This document shows positions 8,861 through 20,284 of a DNA stretch of 64,000 nucleotides, in pieces. The position numbers and the translations under genes were made by a program. Source of the DNA: Glossina fuscipes (lineage: Eukaryota; Arthropoda; Insecta; Diptera; Glossinidae); NCBI RefSeq assembly GCF_014805625.2, contig NW_023998459.1, forward strand, positions 2,396,924 through 2,460,923, written 5' to 3'. Positions within the stretch are counted from its first letter, which is position 1, and each line of letters starts with the position of its first letter. The notes beneath the pieces were generated by a model. The model had not been told where the DNA came from. It did no database searches and worked only from the letters and a program-made list of their open reading frames with translations.

Positions 8861-11397
8861 GCAAAATAAAATGGAGCAGATTGGTATAACGACTTAAGCG
8901 ACCGTGTCTTATAACAGACAATTATGTTAATATTGATTTATGTAACGTAAGGTCAAGAGGACATCAAGCATAAAATGGCCTTGAAGGTGATTATCTCTGT
9001 CGGTGTTCATTCACAAATACTCTACTACATGTACGCATAGTTCCTATTTCCTTTTATTTATAGCCTAATTGCAACTTATCGTCTTTAATTAATATTTTGA
9101 ATTGCACGCTAGGCGTTCTGCTTATGTATTTGTGATACTTCTGTTATTTGTTATCATCGCTTGCTCATTCATAATTATATTTGATTTACTTACGAGTTAA
9201 AACAGTCTGTAAACGGTGACATATTTTATGTCAGCATATTTTGTCTGAGCGAAAATGATACTATCATCCGATGGTGACACGTAAAGCGCTTTATTATGAC
9301 ACACAACCATGTAAATGGATAAGTTATGAGTTCTAGTAAATAAGCCATCAGTTTTAGTTAATAAAATCAGATGACATATCGAGAAGTTACTAATAAAACG
9401 GAGGGTATTTGCGAATCTTTGAGATACCGTTCGCAGAAAAAACATCAAAATTTTCGTTTTATTTAATTGTTACTGTCGAAATCCAACATATAACAGCTGG
9501 TTCCTTCCTTTAATGAAGTAAACAATAATAAAAACATAAAAAGAAAAACAGCAAATGCAAAATGCATAAACATTTTAATCAAACGGTGATTTTTAAATTT
9601 TATAAAACTTTAAATGAAATTAAAATTGCGACTTGGCCAAAATTTTCCAAACTAGTAGCCACCGCTGCTATGGAAGCTGTAAAACGTTGGAAACCAAGAA
9701 CGACCGAAGCAGCAAAATGGAAGTTATTAAGTATTACAAGCGCTAATGGTTTCTTTTCTTTTCTTAGATTCCTGGTCCATTGTTGACAACGTTTCCTGCC
9801 GTGTTCCTATGGATTAAGTAAACATTATCATATTATAAAATATTCTTGTGGCTAATTCTTCGCTCTAGATACAACTTTTTAAATTAGTTAGTTAGGCCAA
9901 GTAGATGAACAAAACATAAGTACTTTTTGATTTATTTGTATTAACTCGTTTTAATTTCAGACCATCTTGTGAGGAATAATTGCGTGAATGATTGTAATTC
10001 ATTGAGGACCATCTCGAAATGGTGCAAAATGGTGCCAAGGGACGCGAAGTCCTAAATAAGTTGTGGAATAAGCTATGGTCTGGGTTAAATTCAGAGCATT
10101 TCCCCAACAAAATAACGACAGGTTTGGCGTAAAGTAAGTTTACAATTTAATTAGTATTCTTATTGATTATTTTTTGTTTTAGATATGGACACTAAAAACC
10201 GTACAAAAAAGAAAATGAGCCACAAATAATCATCTTTGAACAAAACTAGAGGAGAATCGGGTAAAATTGCACAATTACCAAATTTACAGGCAACAATCGA
10301 GGTGGTTAAAGGGATATTTACGTCCGACACTCGGATCGAATCTTGCTATAGTGATGGATTACCCGCTATCCGTGCAGTAGTGTGGAGAGTCAACTTTTAA
10401 GGTGCAGTTTTCTGTTTGCTCTTAACTGTTTTTTATATGCTTAAATAGATGTCCCAGGATAAGGACGATATGCGACGTATTAAGAATCGCAAATAAATAC
10501 AGATATTTGATTTATCATTGCAAAGATTTAATATTTCTTTCGCTATTCGATGCACCTACCAATATGAAGAGCAAAAGGAGAATGGTTGTCTCGTATACGC
10601 GATTTGCTTCAAAGCTAGATCCCCACTGAAAGATGCTTCCGAAAAAAGCGTCTACAATTAATAAAGGAACAAAAAACTATGTTTTTTGATTTTAATTTAA
10701 TTTAGGAGAGCACTAATTTCATTTACATTTATCGGTTTTAACGTTCCTCATTTCTTTACCTCGAACCTTGAAATTTGAAAAATTGTACATATATGAAAAA
10801 TGTACATACAGCGAAAAGGCAAACAAGTATCTTTGAAATATGTATTTTAAAAAACGTTTAAATACATGAAGAGGAGCAAGCATATACAGCATATTACATT
10901 TATATAAATTATTGCTTATATATTTGCTAATTCGTTAATTAAATATTAATAAAAATGGATGAAATCATGTCTTAAAAGCCTTCTTTCAGTTGTTGAGGTA
11001 AACATTTTGTGACTGTAGCCGGTTGTAGTCATAAGGAAAGATTTTTATTTCAAACGAGTTTTGGATACACCGAAATATTTATTTAAGCCACCTGCGAATA
11101 AGACACATAGTTTTTGTAACTACGTCGACGGTAAGAGATCATAATCACAATTAAATGTCTTAAAGATAGTCCCACATAAAAAAATTCTGTTAGCTAGAAT
11201 GTTAAGCCCCGCCATTATTTTGCTAATTAGTTAAAAAGTAAATATAAAAATAAAACAACGGTCAATCATTGAAATAATAATTTTGCATTTTTTACATTTT
11301 TTAAATTATTATTTTAAATTAGTTTATATTAGAAGTACACTCTAAATCTTACAGACTAACAGTTGTCAGCTGCGCCTTTCATTTTTTATTTACTTTT
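8861..11397. other. No recognisable gene; weak exon-like pieces
   Basis: Two pieces look slightly more coding-like than the background. At 9562-9786 (+) a 74-codon frame contains WPKFSKLVATAAMEAVKRW. From about 9991 to 10127 (+) an open frame contains EDHLEMVQNGAKGREVLNKL; it lies downstream of a TTTCAG at 9960 and ends before a possible GT donor, and TTTTAG at 10182 could be the next acceptor. Neither is recognised. They might be further exons of the Mediator-like copy or chance. The rest is AT-rich with nothing identifiable. Confidence 0.3.
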
Positions 11398-11727
11398 TTA
11401 TTTTTTAATAGTTGGTATAGGTTTTATTGATACCGCAAAAAGTTCAAATTTATTGAGTTCTCTTACTAAATAATTGGTGTAGGTTTTATTGATATCGCAA
11501 AAAGCACACAGGATAGGAGCAGCATTACAGCGATAATAACTAGGCGTCTTTACGAGATATTGATTTATTAAAATGGAGTGGAGCAGTTGGACATTGAACG
11601 TTTTTACAAAAAAGTTGTGCTTATCTCCGCGTTCATGACATAACAATAATAATGGAAATTCAGCGAGAGAATTCGCTAAAAAAGGCAATTTTTTATCGAC
11701 TTGACTTACACAACCCGCAATTTGCAA
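11398..11727 (-). CDS. Unrecognised 109-codon frame with internal duplication
   Basis: The frame is open for 109 codons and resembles no family known to me. Its 3' part contains a duplicated segment: GGTTTTATTGATAYCGCAAAAAG occurs at about 11419 and 11481 (spacing 62 bp), so the peptide repeats a motif of the type DINKTYTN / SIKPIPT. It sits next to the 20-bp tandem repeat. A chance open frame in repetitive DNA is as likely as a gene. Confidence 0.15.
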   Translation of the reverse strand: MQIAGCVSQVDKKLPFLANSLAEFPLLLLCHERGDKHNFFVKTFNVQLLHSILINQYLVKTPSYYRCNAAPILCAFCDINKTYTNYLVRELNKFELFAVSIKPIPTIKK

Positions 11728-11790
11728 TTGGCTTTATTTGATTGTTTGTGTATACGTTTGTTTTTCTTTCTCTCATTAAACATTTATTAT

Positions 11791-11940
11791 TTTTGTCGTA
11801 GGCTATACTTTCTTGTCGTAGGCTATAGTTTTTTGTTGCAAGCTATACTTTTTTGTCGTACGCTATACTTTTTTGTCGTAAGCTAAACTTTTTTGTCGTA
11901 AGCTATACTTTTTTGTTGCAAGCTATACTTTTTTGTCGCA
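11791..11940. repeat. Tandem repeat, 20-bp unit, about 7.5 copies
   Basis: Head-to-tail copies of TTTTGTCGTAAGCTATACTT. Variants include GTTGCAAG for GTCGTAAG in units 3 and 7, and AAAC for ATAC in unit 5. The alternation of GTCGTA and GTTGCA units suggests higher-order structure. No coding role is apparent. Confidence 0.9.
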
Positions 11941-12261
11941 ATGATACCAGCTAACAGCTTTTTTTTTTATTTGAAGACAACGCAATGACATGTTTTGACT
12001 CAAGCACGCTATTCACATGTCGGAACACTTATAAGACGTTTAATGCCGGGTGTACCCCGCTGTAATACTTTTGGTTGTTTTTAGATCAATATTTTCCAAA
12101 GATGCTATATATTTAAAGAATTTTTTAGTTTGTTTCTCAGATGGGGGTGCGATGGTAAAATGCCTTTTTTTACGTGAGTCGTTTTGTCTCTCAAAAATTA
12201 TTTTTGAGATAATTGAAACATAAACAAAATACAAATTTTGCGAGGAAAAGCTTTTGTTTTT

Positions 12262-12356
12262 TTTCATCGAAATTTCACCAGCTTTTTTTCAATTTCATCG
12301 AAATTCCACCAGCTTTTGTTTAGATTCATCGAAATTCCAGCAACTTTTTGTTTTCA
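12262..12356. repeat. Tandem repeat, 31-bp unit, 3 copies
   Basis: TTCATCGAAATTCCACCAGC-type units begin near 12263, 12294 and 12325, separated by T-rich spacers. Confidence 0.8.
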
Positions 12357-14270
12357 TTCATTTCATATTAACAGCTTAAATTACATATTAAAAACAACTA
12401 TGTGCTTTGTGAACATATGGTACTTCTTATGTGAAGGGGAAAATAGGTAACGGCTCTTAACGAAGAATTTACCAAATCGAAATTTACATAAATTCAAATT
12501 CATTTTAGAAGTGGACACAAATGTTGAAGGTTGTCTCAACTAAAAATCCAAAAAAAAAAAAAATTGTTTGTTCATTATTTTATTTTGTTTCCATTTTTCT
12601 AGATGTGACTAACGATTTGATGGTGTGATAATTCCGAAATCTCTTTAAAACTCGTATAGGATACTGTAGATCGTATGGCGGATACGTGGATGAAATTGTG
12701 TTTAAGGATACAGATTGGCTTAATAGCAAGCAAACCAGAACACTATGGATTTAAGGGTATAATTTCTTTCTCGCCTGCTTCTGTTGCTGGCGTAGCAGTT
12801 TTAGTAATGTTATGTAGAGCGATTGATTGTTATGCGTCAAAGTGCCTGGAAAAGTGTTTATGTCACCAATTGTGTTGATGTCACCAACATTTCTTTAACC
12901 TTTAATCAAGGTGTCCAAAACATATGTCCGCAGTCTTTGAAAATTTCTGGACATGAGTGAAAGTTGCGTAATGCCAGAGTTGAAGAGTTGAGTTAATTCG
13001 GTTTGATGTAACTCATCACTCAGGATCTATTCATTCCTATTGAGCACATTTATCTCTTTTTGAAGATAATCAAAGCTTACTTTGATGGTGACCGACCTTG
13101 TTTAACGATGTGTATTGCGGAGTTGACAACTAAAGTTTGGTGTTTTAACAGCCGTAGCATAAAGGAATCGGTTTCTTACTTACTTAGTGATTATTTAGTG
13201 ATACCTAATCACGTTTTTCAATTTATTCGAAACAAAAAAACACCAAATAAGGAATCTGCGATGTTTCGTACGAAATCGATAGCACTGCTTTTACTTCGTG
13301 ATTTGTACAGCATTTAATTTTTTAGGTCCAAGTCAACCCCGAAAAGTTTAAAAGGTACACACAATAATAATACTCCCAATAGAAAAGACATCTTTTTTTC
13401 TCTACGTTAACTTGATTAAATAAAAAGAAAACAAAATACAATAAAAGGGCAGACTTTACATAGAATAATGATGTAATAGTATGCTAATAGGTTTGGGTGG
13501 CTTCTCAATACAGCAATTGAGCCTAGTTCTTCATAATGGATCCATACTTAGGCTCTAAGCTTCTAATTGTTAATTTGAGTTCCCGGAGCAATTGGAAGTA
13601 TCAGCAGAACTGTTAAGAAATGGATTATTACCTCGTTATCTCATTTTCTGTGTTTCCTTCCGGAGTAGTTTGAACTGCTTTTCGATCAGGCTACTAATGG
13701 TTTACGATGAAAAAAAATTGCAAGGCGATATATCGTTTGAAATTTTTATTGTTTGAAATTTTCAGATGTGGTTTTCACTTCAGCAACATTGCTGAACTCG
13801 TCATACCTATTTGTTACTCATCTTAGCGGCCTTTTCTTAATACAGGTGTTGTCTTCTCTGGTGATAACCATATGTCCTAATTTGATGTTAGTGGATGGTT
13901 TCTTCCATTTATGACGTTGTTGTGATTACTGTGAGCACTCATTATACCAGCGTTTGCAGAATTCATGTTTAAATTGAGACATACGTTCTTACCTTGAATA
14001 GGGCGACAGCTTTTTAAAGCTGACTGAACTATGCAACTGGGCTGTGGTAGCTTCCCCAATTAATATAGGGGTAATGCGGAAATATCGGAATGATCATTAG
14101 ACATAGGATATAGGTGTGAAGGGAATATAGTTCAATATAGCTTCTATTAGTGGTGCTGTACCCACACTACGAATTAAAACATGTTTTGATGATATCATTG
14201 TTTCTCTCCGTAATCCTTTCAAATGAGTTGTCCTGGGCGAAATAATCTGAAATTGTATTCTTTTTCGGCT
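12357..14270. other. No recognisable gene
   Basis: Frames at 12675-12878 (+, 67 codons) and 13060-13317 (+, 85 codons) are not recognised. The part from 13300 to 14270 may include decayed downstream pol sequence of the BEL/Pao remnant that follows on the minus strand, but no motif is certain. Confidence 0.35.
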
Positions 14271-14279
14271 ACACCTCGA

Positions 14280-14653
14280 AACGATTGATGCTTCTCCATT
14301 TTCCGAGAAGAAACTTTTGTTGTATTGTCAATGTGAATGTTCTCACAGAGCCCTCGTCGGCATATGAAACGTTTTCATTTTCTTATGAATGCTTCAGTTA
14401 TTAGAACACTGACAAGTTCGAAATGAACTGCTTTTGTGGCAAAGTAACAGAACTCCGCAAGATATGCCTTTGTTGGCCTTATTCTTGCGATTTTATAATC
14501 TATACCTAACGGTCTAAAGTAATCAACACTTGTATTGGCGAAGGGACTTGCAAGTGTAATTCTTTTGTGAAGAAGATATCCTACAAATTGTTGACTTGAT
14601 TTGGGACAAGGTTTACTACATTGTGCACATTTTTGTAGGGTACTTCTTGCCAT
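14280..14653 (-). pseudogene. BEL/Pao retrotransposon integrase fragment
   Basis: Minus-strand remnant of an integrase, the enzyme that inserts retrotransposon cDNA into chromosomes. The frame 14653-14375 opens with a C-x2-C pair (CAQCSKPCPKSSQQFVG), then ITLASPFANTSVDYFRPLGI, where VDYF corresponds to the first catalytic D (BEL consensus GVDF-GP). It continues KAYLAEFCYFATKAVHFELV (consensus KAYVALFVCFATKAIHLE). In a shifted frame near 14330-14300 CENIHIDNTT matches the second-aspartate region. Reverse transcriptase, protease and the rest of pol are not visible nearby. It ends close to CR1-like copy B. Confidence 0.75.
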
Positions 14654-14664
14654 TATCTCTATAT

Positions 14665-14840
14665 ATTTTATATTTATTTATTTATTTATTTCACTTATAC
14701 AAGAAACCCAACTAAAACAAAATGGCAGCCGAGTTCAATTGACTCTTAAAGTAAATCTTATATCAATTAATATTAAAACTTAATATTAATATTTAGTATA
14801 AGTACAATAAAACAAATAAGAAGGAAAAAAAAAAGCAAAA
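14665..14840 (-). mobile_element. CR1-like LINE copy B, 3' terminal fragment
   Basis: Only the last 175 bp of the element. Reading left to right on the plus strand: a TTTA microsatellite (14666-14690), CACTTATACAAGAAACCCAA, GAGTTCAATTGACTCTTAA, then AGTACAATAAAACAAATAAG. The same sequence ends copy C 450 bp to the right in the same orientation. The TTTA/TAAA tail in place of poly(A) is characteristic of CR1-group LINEs. Extreme 5' truncation is normal for LINE insertion. Confidence 0.85.
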
Positions 14841-15159
14841 GATTTTGGTACAGAAACTGATATATAAAGTGAGTTTTGGGTCAAGTTAGTTCGCTTGAGC
14901 TACTTTTGCATTTCCAGCCCTTCACAAATAAAAAAAAAACCTTTTTTTTTGTCTACCATTTTATTTCTATTCAGAAGCTTTTATATACATATATATGCGG
15001 AGGCATTTACATTCGGATTTCGTTACAGTTTGTTTCATCACTCTCACTAGTTCCTTTTTTTTCTAATACTTCCAATGAGTGGCCATTAATGGATTATGTT
15101 TGGAATACAAAATTTGTTATTTATTTATTTATTTATTCCACTTATACAAGAAACTCAAC

Positions 15160-17945
15160 TAAAGCAAATTGACAGTCGAGTTCAAATGACTCTTAATATT
15201 AAAACTTAGTATAAGTACAATAAAACAAATAAGAAGGAAAAAAAAAAAAAGCATGTACACAACTAGCATATAGCCACACCCACAACCGATAGAGGACCAA
15301 ATTGCAAGTGAACCCCTAAGCCATCGCAAACATGCATATGCTTGGCAACCGATAATACAATTAATTTTCGATTCATAATCACTTTTTAAAGTTAAAATGT
15401 AGTCCAAGTACGACATAGGAAAATCGCGCGTATTAAGCAATGTTGCTTTAATGAACTTTAAAGAGCCCGTTAATGAGAATAAGTGATAAACGTCATTTAG
15501 GTTCTTGCAAACAACTCTGAGCGGGTTAAACAGTTCGTAATTATATTTGCATTGATTAAGCTTTATCAAAATAAAGTGCCTAGAGAAGCGGTTAGGGACA
15601 TTAAAGCCTATCTGACGAAATAGCGGGCGAGTCAATTGTACCATTTATTAGTTTGATTAAGAAGGAAACCCCAAGAAAAAATCTACGTTTCTTCAGTGAC
15701 GGTAAGGATAACAGAAGCAATCTATTTTCATAGGGTGGAAGAGGGGCAATCGGGTCCCAACCCAAATTCCTAAGAGCAAACAGCAAGAATTGCTTTTGAA
15801 CAGATTCAATTGAATCTACATAGCACCTATGTGAAGGAGACCACACAACAGAGTCATACTCAAGTGTACGTCTAACCAAACACATGTAAAGCCTTCCCGA
15901 AATGTAGGGATTATCAAGCTCTTTGGACCACCTTTTTATAAAACCAAGCGCGGACCTAGCTTTGCTTAACGAGAGCTCAATGTGCAAATTGAAGCGTACC
16001 CTATAATCAAATAGAACGCCTAAATCTGTGAACGAATCGACGTCTTCCAACTTGTGCGAATCAATGAAATATTGAGTACTGAACGACTTCCTTCTTGAGA
16101 AAGAAAGCTTCTTACATTAATTTAGATTTACTTTCAGAAGATTGAAAGAGCACCATGCAACCAAATTATTCAAATCACTTTGAAGATGATGTGATTGCGA
16201 TTCTACGGAAACGGAAGAAAACAGTTTCACATCATCAGCATACATTAAGATCTCGCTGAATTTAATCATGCAGGGCAAATCATTGAAATATAAATTAAAT
16301 AAAATGGGTCCTAAGTGGCTACCTTGAGGTACGCCAGACGTCACTGGGATCCTCCCTTTCGAAAACCATGTTGAAGAGGAGAAATATACGATTTCATGGA
16401 AAAGGCTATATGCTGAGCCACAATTCGCTCGAACAGTGTAGTTCTCTACAAGTTGCCTACTAGCACTTTTGTTAATAGGAATAAGGAAACAAGTCTTCCA
16501 ACACAAAGGGAAAACACCTGAATTCAAGGACTTGTTAAAAATCTTTGAGATAAGACCACATAGCTCGCTAGCACAAGATATAAGTACACATGAGGGGATT
16601 CCATCAGGTCCAGGCGAACAATTATATTTTAGAGAGCTCAAACCTACAAAAACGTCATTTTCAGATATAACAAAGTTAGGAATTGAAATCAAATTAGAAA
16701 TCGGATATGGATAGTTTGCTGATAAATCAAAATTGGCAGTTGAAAAATTCTGTCGGAAGTATTCTGCAAAGAGATTTGAGGTTTCAAAATCATCCGAGTA
16801 CTCGGAGCCATTAAAAGACACACGCGACGGATTTACGGAGATTTTTCTTTTGGAATTAACGAACTTTAAAAAGTATTTAGGATTAGCAAACAAGGAGGAT
16901 TTAACAAATTGAAGGTATCTGCAATAGTATTGGCGGTGGAGGAAATTAAATTTATGCCTTGCCACAGAGTAAGCGAAATAGTCGAAAGAAGAACCACTTT
17001 TCGAAAATTTTTTGAAAAGCTTGTTTTTCCTATTCTTGTAATATTTAATTGTTTTATTAAACCATGGGGGGACACTTGCTTCGAGGACGGGACTGCTTGA
17101 TCGGAACGGATGCAGAAATAGCTTCAGTAAGCTATCAATACTTCCCACTGAGAAATCAAGCACAATATGAGAAAGATGTGGTTTTAGCATGGAAACATTG
17201 ATTTTATGGAAATCATAAAATTTATATGAAAAATTTGAATTTGGAACGTTATAGAAGTTCGACGAAACAACATGCTTGTAATGAAAGGAAATACCCAATG
17301 CTGGATGATATGGATCCTCAGGTAAACTAAACGGAAGACAACGATTAACGCAAATCTCAGGAAAATTGGCAAAGCAAGGATCAAGCAATCTACCATTGCA
17401 ATTAGGGGTACCATTGTATTGAACAAAATTGTGATCAAATAATTCAATAAAGAACACAACGGCTCTAGCAGTTGTTGAGGTAGGAATCTAACAGCCAAAA
17501 CTATCACCGTAACACCAAGTGACTTTAGGCAAATTGAAGTCACCCAACGCAATGACTATATCGGTAGGTTTAGATTGCTTGGCCACTTCACAAATGAGGG
17601 CGGCCTGTTTCTTATATACAGAGATATCCTAATTTGGGGGAATATAGGAGCAGGTCATATATAAGTGTTTATTAGGAAATTTCACTCGAATGGCAATAAA
17701 TTCAACGTCGGGAGTAGTTGGAAATTCAAGTGAATAGGAGGAAACTGCCGAAGAAATGGCAATTAAAACACCACCACCATTGCGATACAATCGATCGTTT
17801 CTGAAAACTTGAAACGAGTTACGGAAAAGTGCCGACGATTGTAGATCCGGCTTTAACCAAGTTTCAGTGAAGACCAGACAGGAAAACTCCGTGCTCACTG
17901 AATTTAGAAAGGTAGAACGAATTTTTGAATTTAGGTCCCTAACAT
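15160..17945 (-). pseudogene. ORF2 of copy C: endonuclease-reverse transcriptase
   Basis: The endonuclease (TETWL near 17860, GDFNLP near 17540) is followed by DPYHP, the linker, and the RT: CSPGPDGIPS near 16610, VTSGVPQGSHLGPILF near 16330 and YADDVK near 16240. The thumb and C-terminal region run to about 15160 (LGVLFDYRVRFN, SVVWSPSHRCYVDS, PPYENRLLLLSLPS). One frame from about 17940 to 15601 is broken by stops at 17629-17631, 17488-17490 and 16117-16119; a frameshift near 15640 separates the last 160 codons. A 446-codon stretch (16117-17457) is open. Within it two deletions near 16440 and 16370 remove part of the fingers and palm motif A (the F-KAFD aspartate), so the enzyme would be inactive. 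Confidence 0.85.
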
Positions 17946-17981
17946 TTTAATAAATGTGAGAAAATAAGCCTGAAGAAATAT

Positions 17982-19060
17982 TTAATTTTTTGAGGGGGAA
18001 GGAGCTACTGCATTAGCATTACGGGGTCGATCGCGAGGTATAAATTCCTTAATTAAGAATCCAACCGGCCACAATGGTTTATTTAACATCAAATTCATAT
18101 TTTCAGTCGGAACTAGAATTTTAAAAGATGAGATAGCTCTAGATTGAGAAGGAGCCAATTTGAAAGTACTAATGCGCTTTAAGCTGACAGAAGGGGTTTT
18201 CGTTACCAGATAATTTTTTATGTTATCAACAGATGTATCTGGTGCTAGTCTTGACATAAATATTGCCTTTCTAGGAGGAACTGCCTTCAAGCTTATGTCA
18301 TCTGTACTGGGAGCAGCAGTGTGCACGGACGGGGAGTTATGAGTTAGAGAAAATATAGAAGGGGTAACCACACTGGCACGAGCAGCTTGTGCGACGTGCT
18401 CAGTTTGGCGACCAGTGTTTACACTCGAACAGCCAGGAGGAGAGGACGATTTAGTTTTATCATTATTAGTTTTAGGCAATGACGCCTGAGAAGATTGAGT
18501 GACATCAATGGCGGAGATACCCTTGCCACTTCAGCATAGCTCAAGCCAGAATGACTTCCCGTCATTTTTGTAACTTTTATGTTACCGACCTACTCAGCCG
18601 TAGCAGAAACGCTAAGATTCTTTGTAGACTTTAAGACATCGCTAACTTGCACCGACGGAACGGACTTAGGAGAACTCAGAGGTGACGAACAACACCCTAC
18701 GTTACAAGTTTAAACTTTGTTAGCTGGAGAGGAACATGACTGCGTAATATAATGACACTCATCAAACTTAGTCTTGATTATTTCAAATTTCTCCCACAAA
18801 GAGTCGAGATTTTTGCCCAAATCTGAGAAACAATTTCTCCGTGAACAATTTGTAGAAATCAATGCCCCGCTTTCTGCAGTCAGGACATGACCATCGTAAA
18901 CTTTTAGAAGGGTCAACGACTGCATCAGCAGCACGGCCGGTAATACCAGCACACTTTGCATGTCCAAAACGATCACACAGCCAACAGGAAATGAATCGTT
19001 CAGATTCAGGGCCCGTTTTCGCACGATATGGTATAAATAAGCAATCCATGTCCATTTAAA
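17982..19060 (-). pseudogene. ORF1 of copy C: PHD-like finger and RNA-binding-like domain
   Basis: ORF1 proteins of this LINE type bind element RNA. The start (19055) reads through RAKTGPESERFISCWLCDRF, then HAKCAG and WSCPDCR, a cysteine/histidine pattern like a PHD finger. A frameshift near 18850 moves the frame to LWEKFEIIKTKFDE; stops and another shift follow near 18720-18480. The last 165 codons (17982-18479) are open: PPRKAIFMSRLAPDTSVDNI, TPSVSLKRISTFKL and LIKEFIPRDR. This resembles an RRM fold and is closely matched by copy F (46657-47097). It ends 40 bp before the ORF2 frame becomes recognisable. Confidence 0.75.
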
Positions 19061-19289
19061 TAACAAAAGTAGCTTATGAAGGAAAAAAAGAAAAAGAAAA
19101 GCTAAAAAAAATACCCGGGACAAATATTCAGCAAATTAAAGTAAATTTCTCACTTCCCTGCCCACTGCAAATATAGAGCGAAAGCTAAAGAAACTGTAAG
19201 CAGAGATTAACAGGCAAAAAGAAGGGACTTTTACTTTTACTTTCAATTGTTGTTCACACTAAACCAAAATGATTTTTTCACATAAATGG

Positions 19290-19682
19290 TTAATAAATTC
19301 GTATACGTCAAATTCACACTTTATTCTTATTGAATTTTTAAAATTAAACACGAATAAAGCAAAAAAGCTAAGAAATACACTAAAAAAGTTGAAACATTTC
19401 TTGCACAGAATAAAAATGCGACTAGAACACGCACGCAGAGTTGCCAAACTTTATTTACATAAAACGTTTACAATAAATAATTAGGATTGATTTGCAGCAT
19501 GTTAACGCCCAAAGTTCACAATTCAAAGTTTTCCCCGAAAATGAAAGTATGAAATTATATATTATTTTTAATATATTATATTCATATACGTTAAATTCAC
19601 ACTCTATTCTTTTAGAGAAATTTTAAAATTAAACACGAATAAAGCAAGAAAGCTAAGAAATACACTAAAAAAATTGAAAACT
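19290..19682. repeat. Duplicated leader segment of copy C
   Basis: A segment of about 95 bp occurs twice in direct orientation, at about 19300-19395 and 19587-19682. Both contain AAATTCACACT, AAAATTAAACACGAATAAAG and AGCTAAGAAATACACTAAAA. They lie just upstream (in element sense) of ORF1, where LINE promoters reside. Confidence 0.8.
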
Positions 19683-20037
19683 GGCAGAAACTGGGTAGAC
19701 CAGCGTTCTTGACCACCATTTAAAAAAAAAGTAATATTCTTCTAAAGCCTTTGCTAGCAAACTCATAAAAAGAACGTTTGCCGGATTGTCTTTTGAATTG
19801 ACATGTTGTCACTGCTGCGGCAGAGTTAGCGTGTGAATTTGTGCTATTCTATTGCTGACAAATTTTTCAAAGGCTGACGATTAAAAATTTATCAATGACA
19901 GTTCAATTTCAGAATCTATTCATAAGAAAATTTGCAAACCCTTTACTTGCGGGTTCTTTCGAAGGCGATAGGATAAGTGCGGCTGGAAGTGCTGGCCATG
20001 GTTCTAGTCTTGGTAACATTTTTTTTTTTCGAGAGGC

Positions 20038-20123
20038 ACTTCATGTTTACATAGGCATATGTATCCTCTTCTTTTACTTCACTTCATTTTTACATAGGCA
20101 TATGTATCCTCTTCTTTTACTTT
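20038..20123. repeat. Tandem duplication, 43-bp unit
   Basis: TTTACATAGGCATATGTATC followed by CTCTTCTTTTACTT occurs at about 20045 and again at about 20088. Confidence 0.85.
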
Positions 20124-20284
20124 AATTTGTCTTTTTGCACATTAATGCGGTAAGTCAGTCGTTCTTCCGCTCAGTTTATTATTTGTCATGTTTACGTGTT
20201 TGCATATGTGCAACACATATGCATGCAATTATCGTGTGTTCATTGATATTTTCCTGTTTGTTTACATATTAGAACATTTTTTAC

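Larger units (their letters stand above)
15117..19690 (-). mobile_element. CR1-like LINE copy C, near full length
   Basis: The most complete copy of the family. Its 3' end is the AAATAAAT-type tail at 15117-15145, followed leftward-to-rightward by ORF2 (15160-17940) and ORF1 (17982-19060). A leader with a duplicated segment lies at 19290-19680. The clade is inferred from the ORF1 PHD-like finger, apurinic endonuclease plus RT in ORF2, SGVPQGSHLGP in motif B and the microsatellite tail. All ORFs are damaged. The 5' boundary is uncertain; the duplicated leader sequence is taken as the outer limit. Confidence 0.8.

Noticed and set aside
11791..11940. CRISPR array
   Set aside because: The 20-bp units are directly adjacent with no spacers, and the sequence is clearly from an animal genome.
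16469..17100. Plus-strand frames of 60-80 codons
   Set aside because: They lie antisense to ORF2 of LINE copy C and have no independent support.
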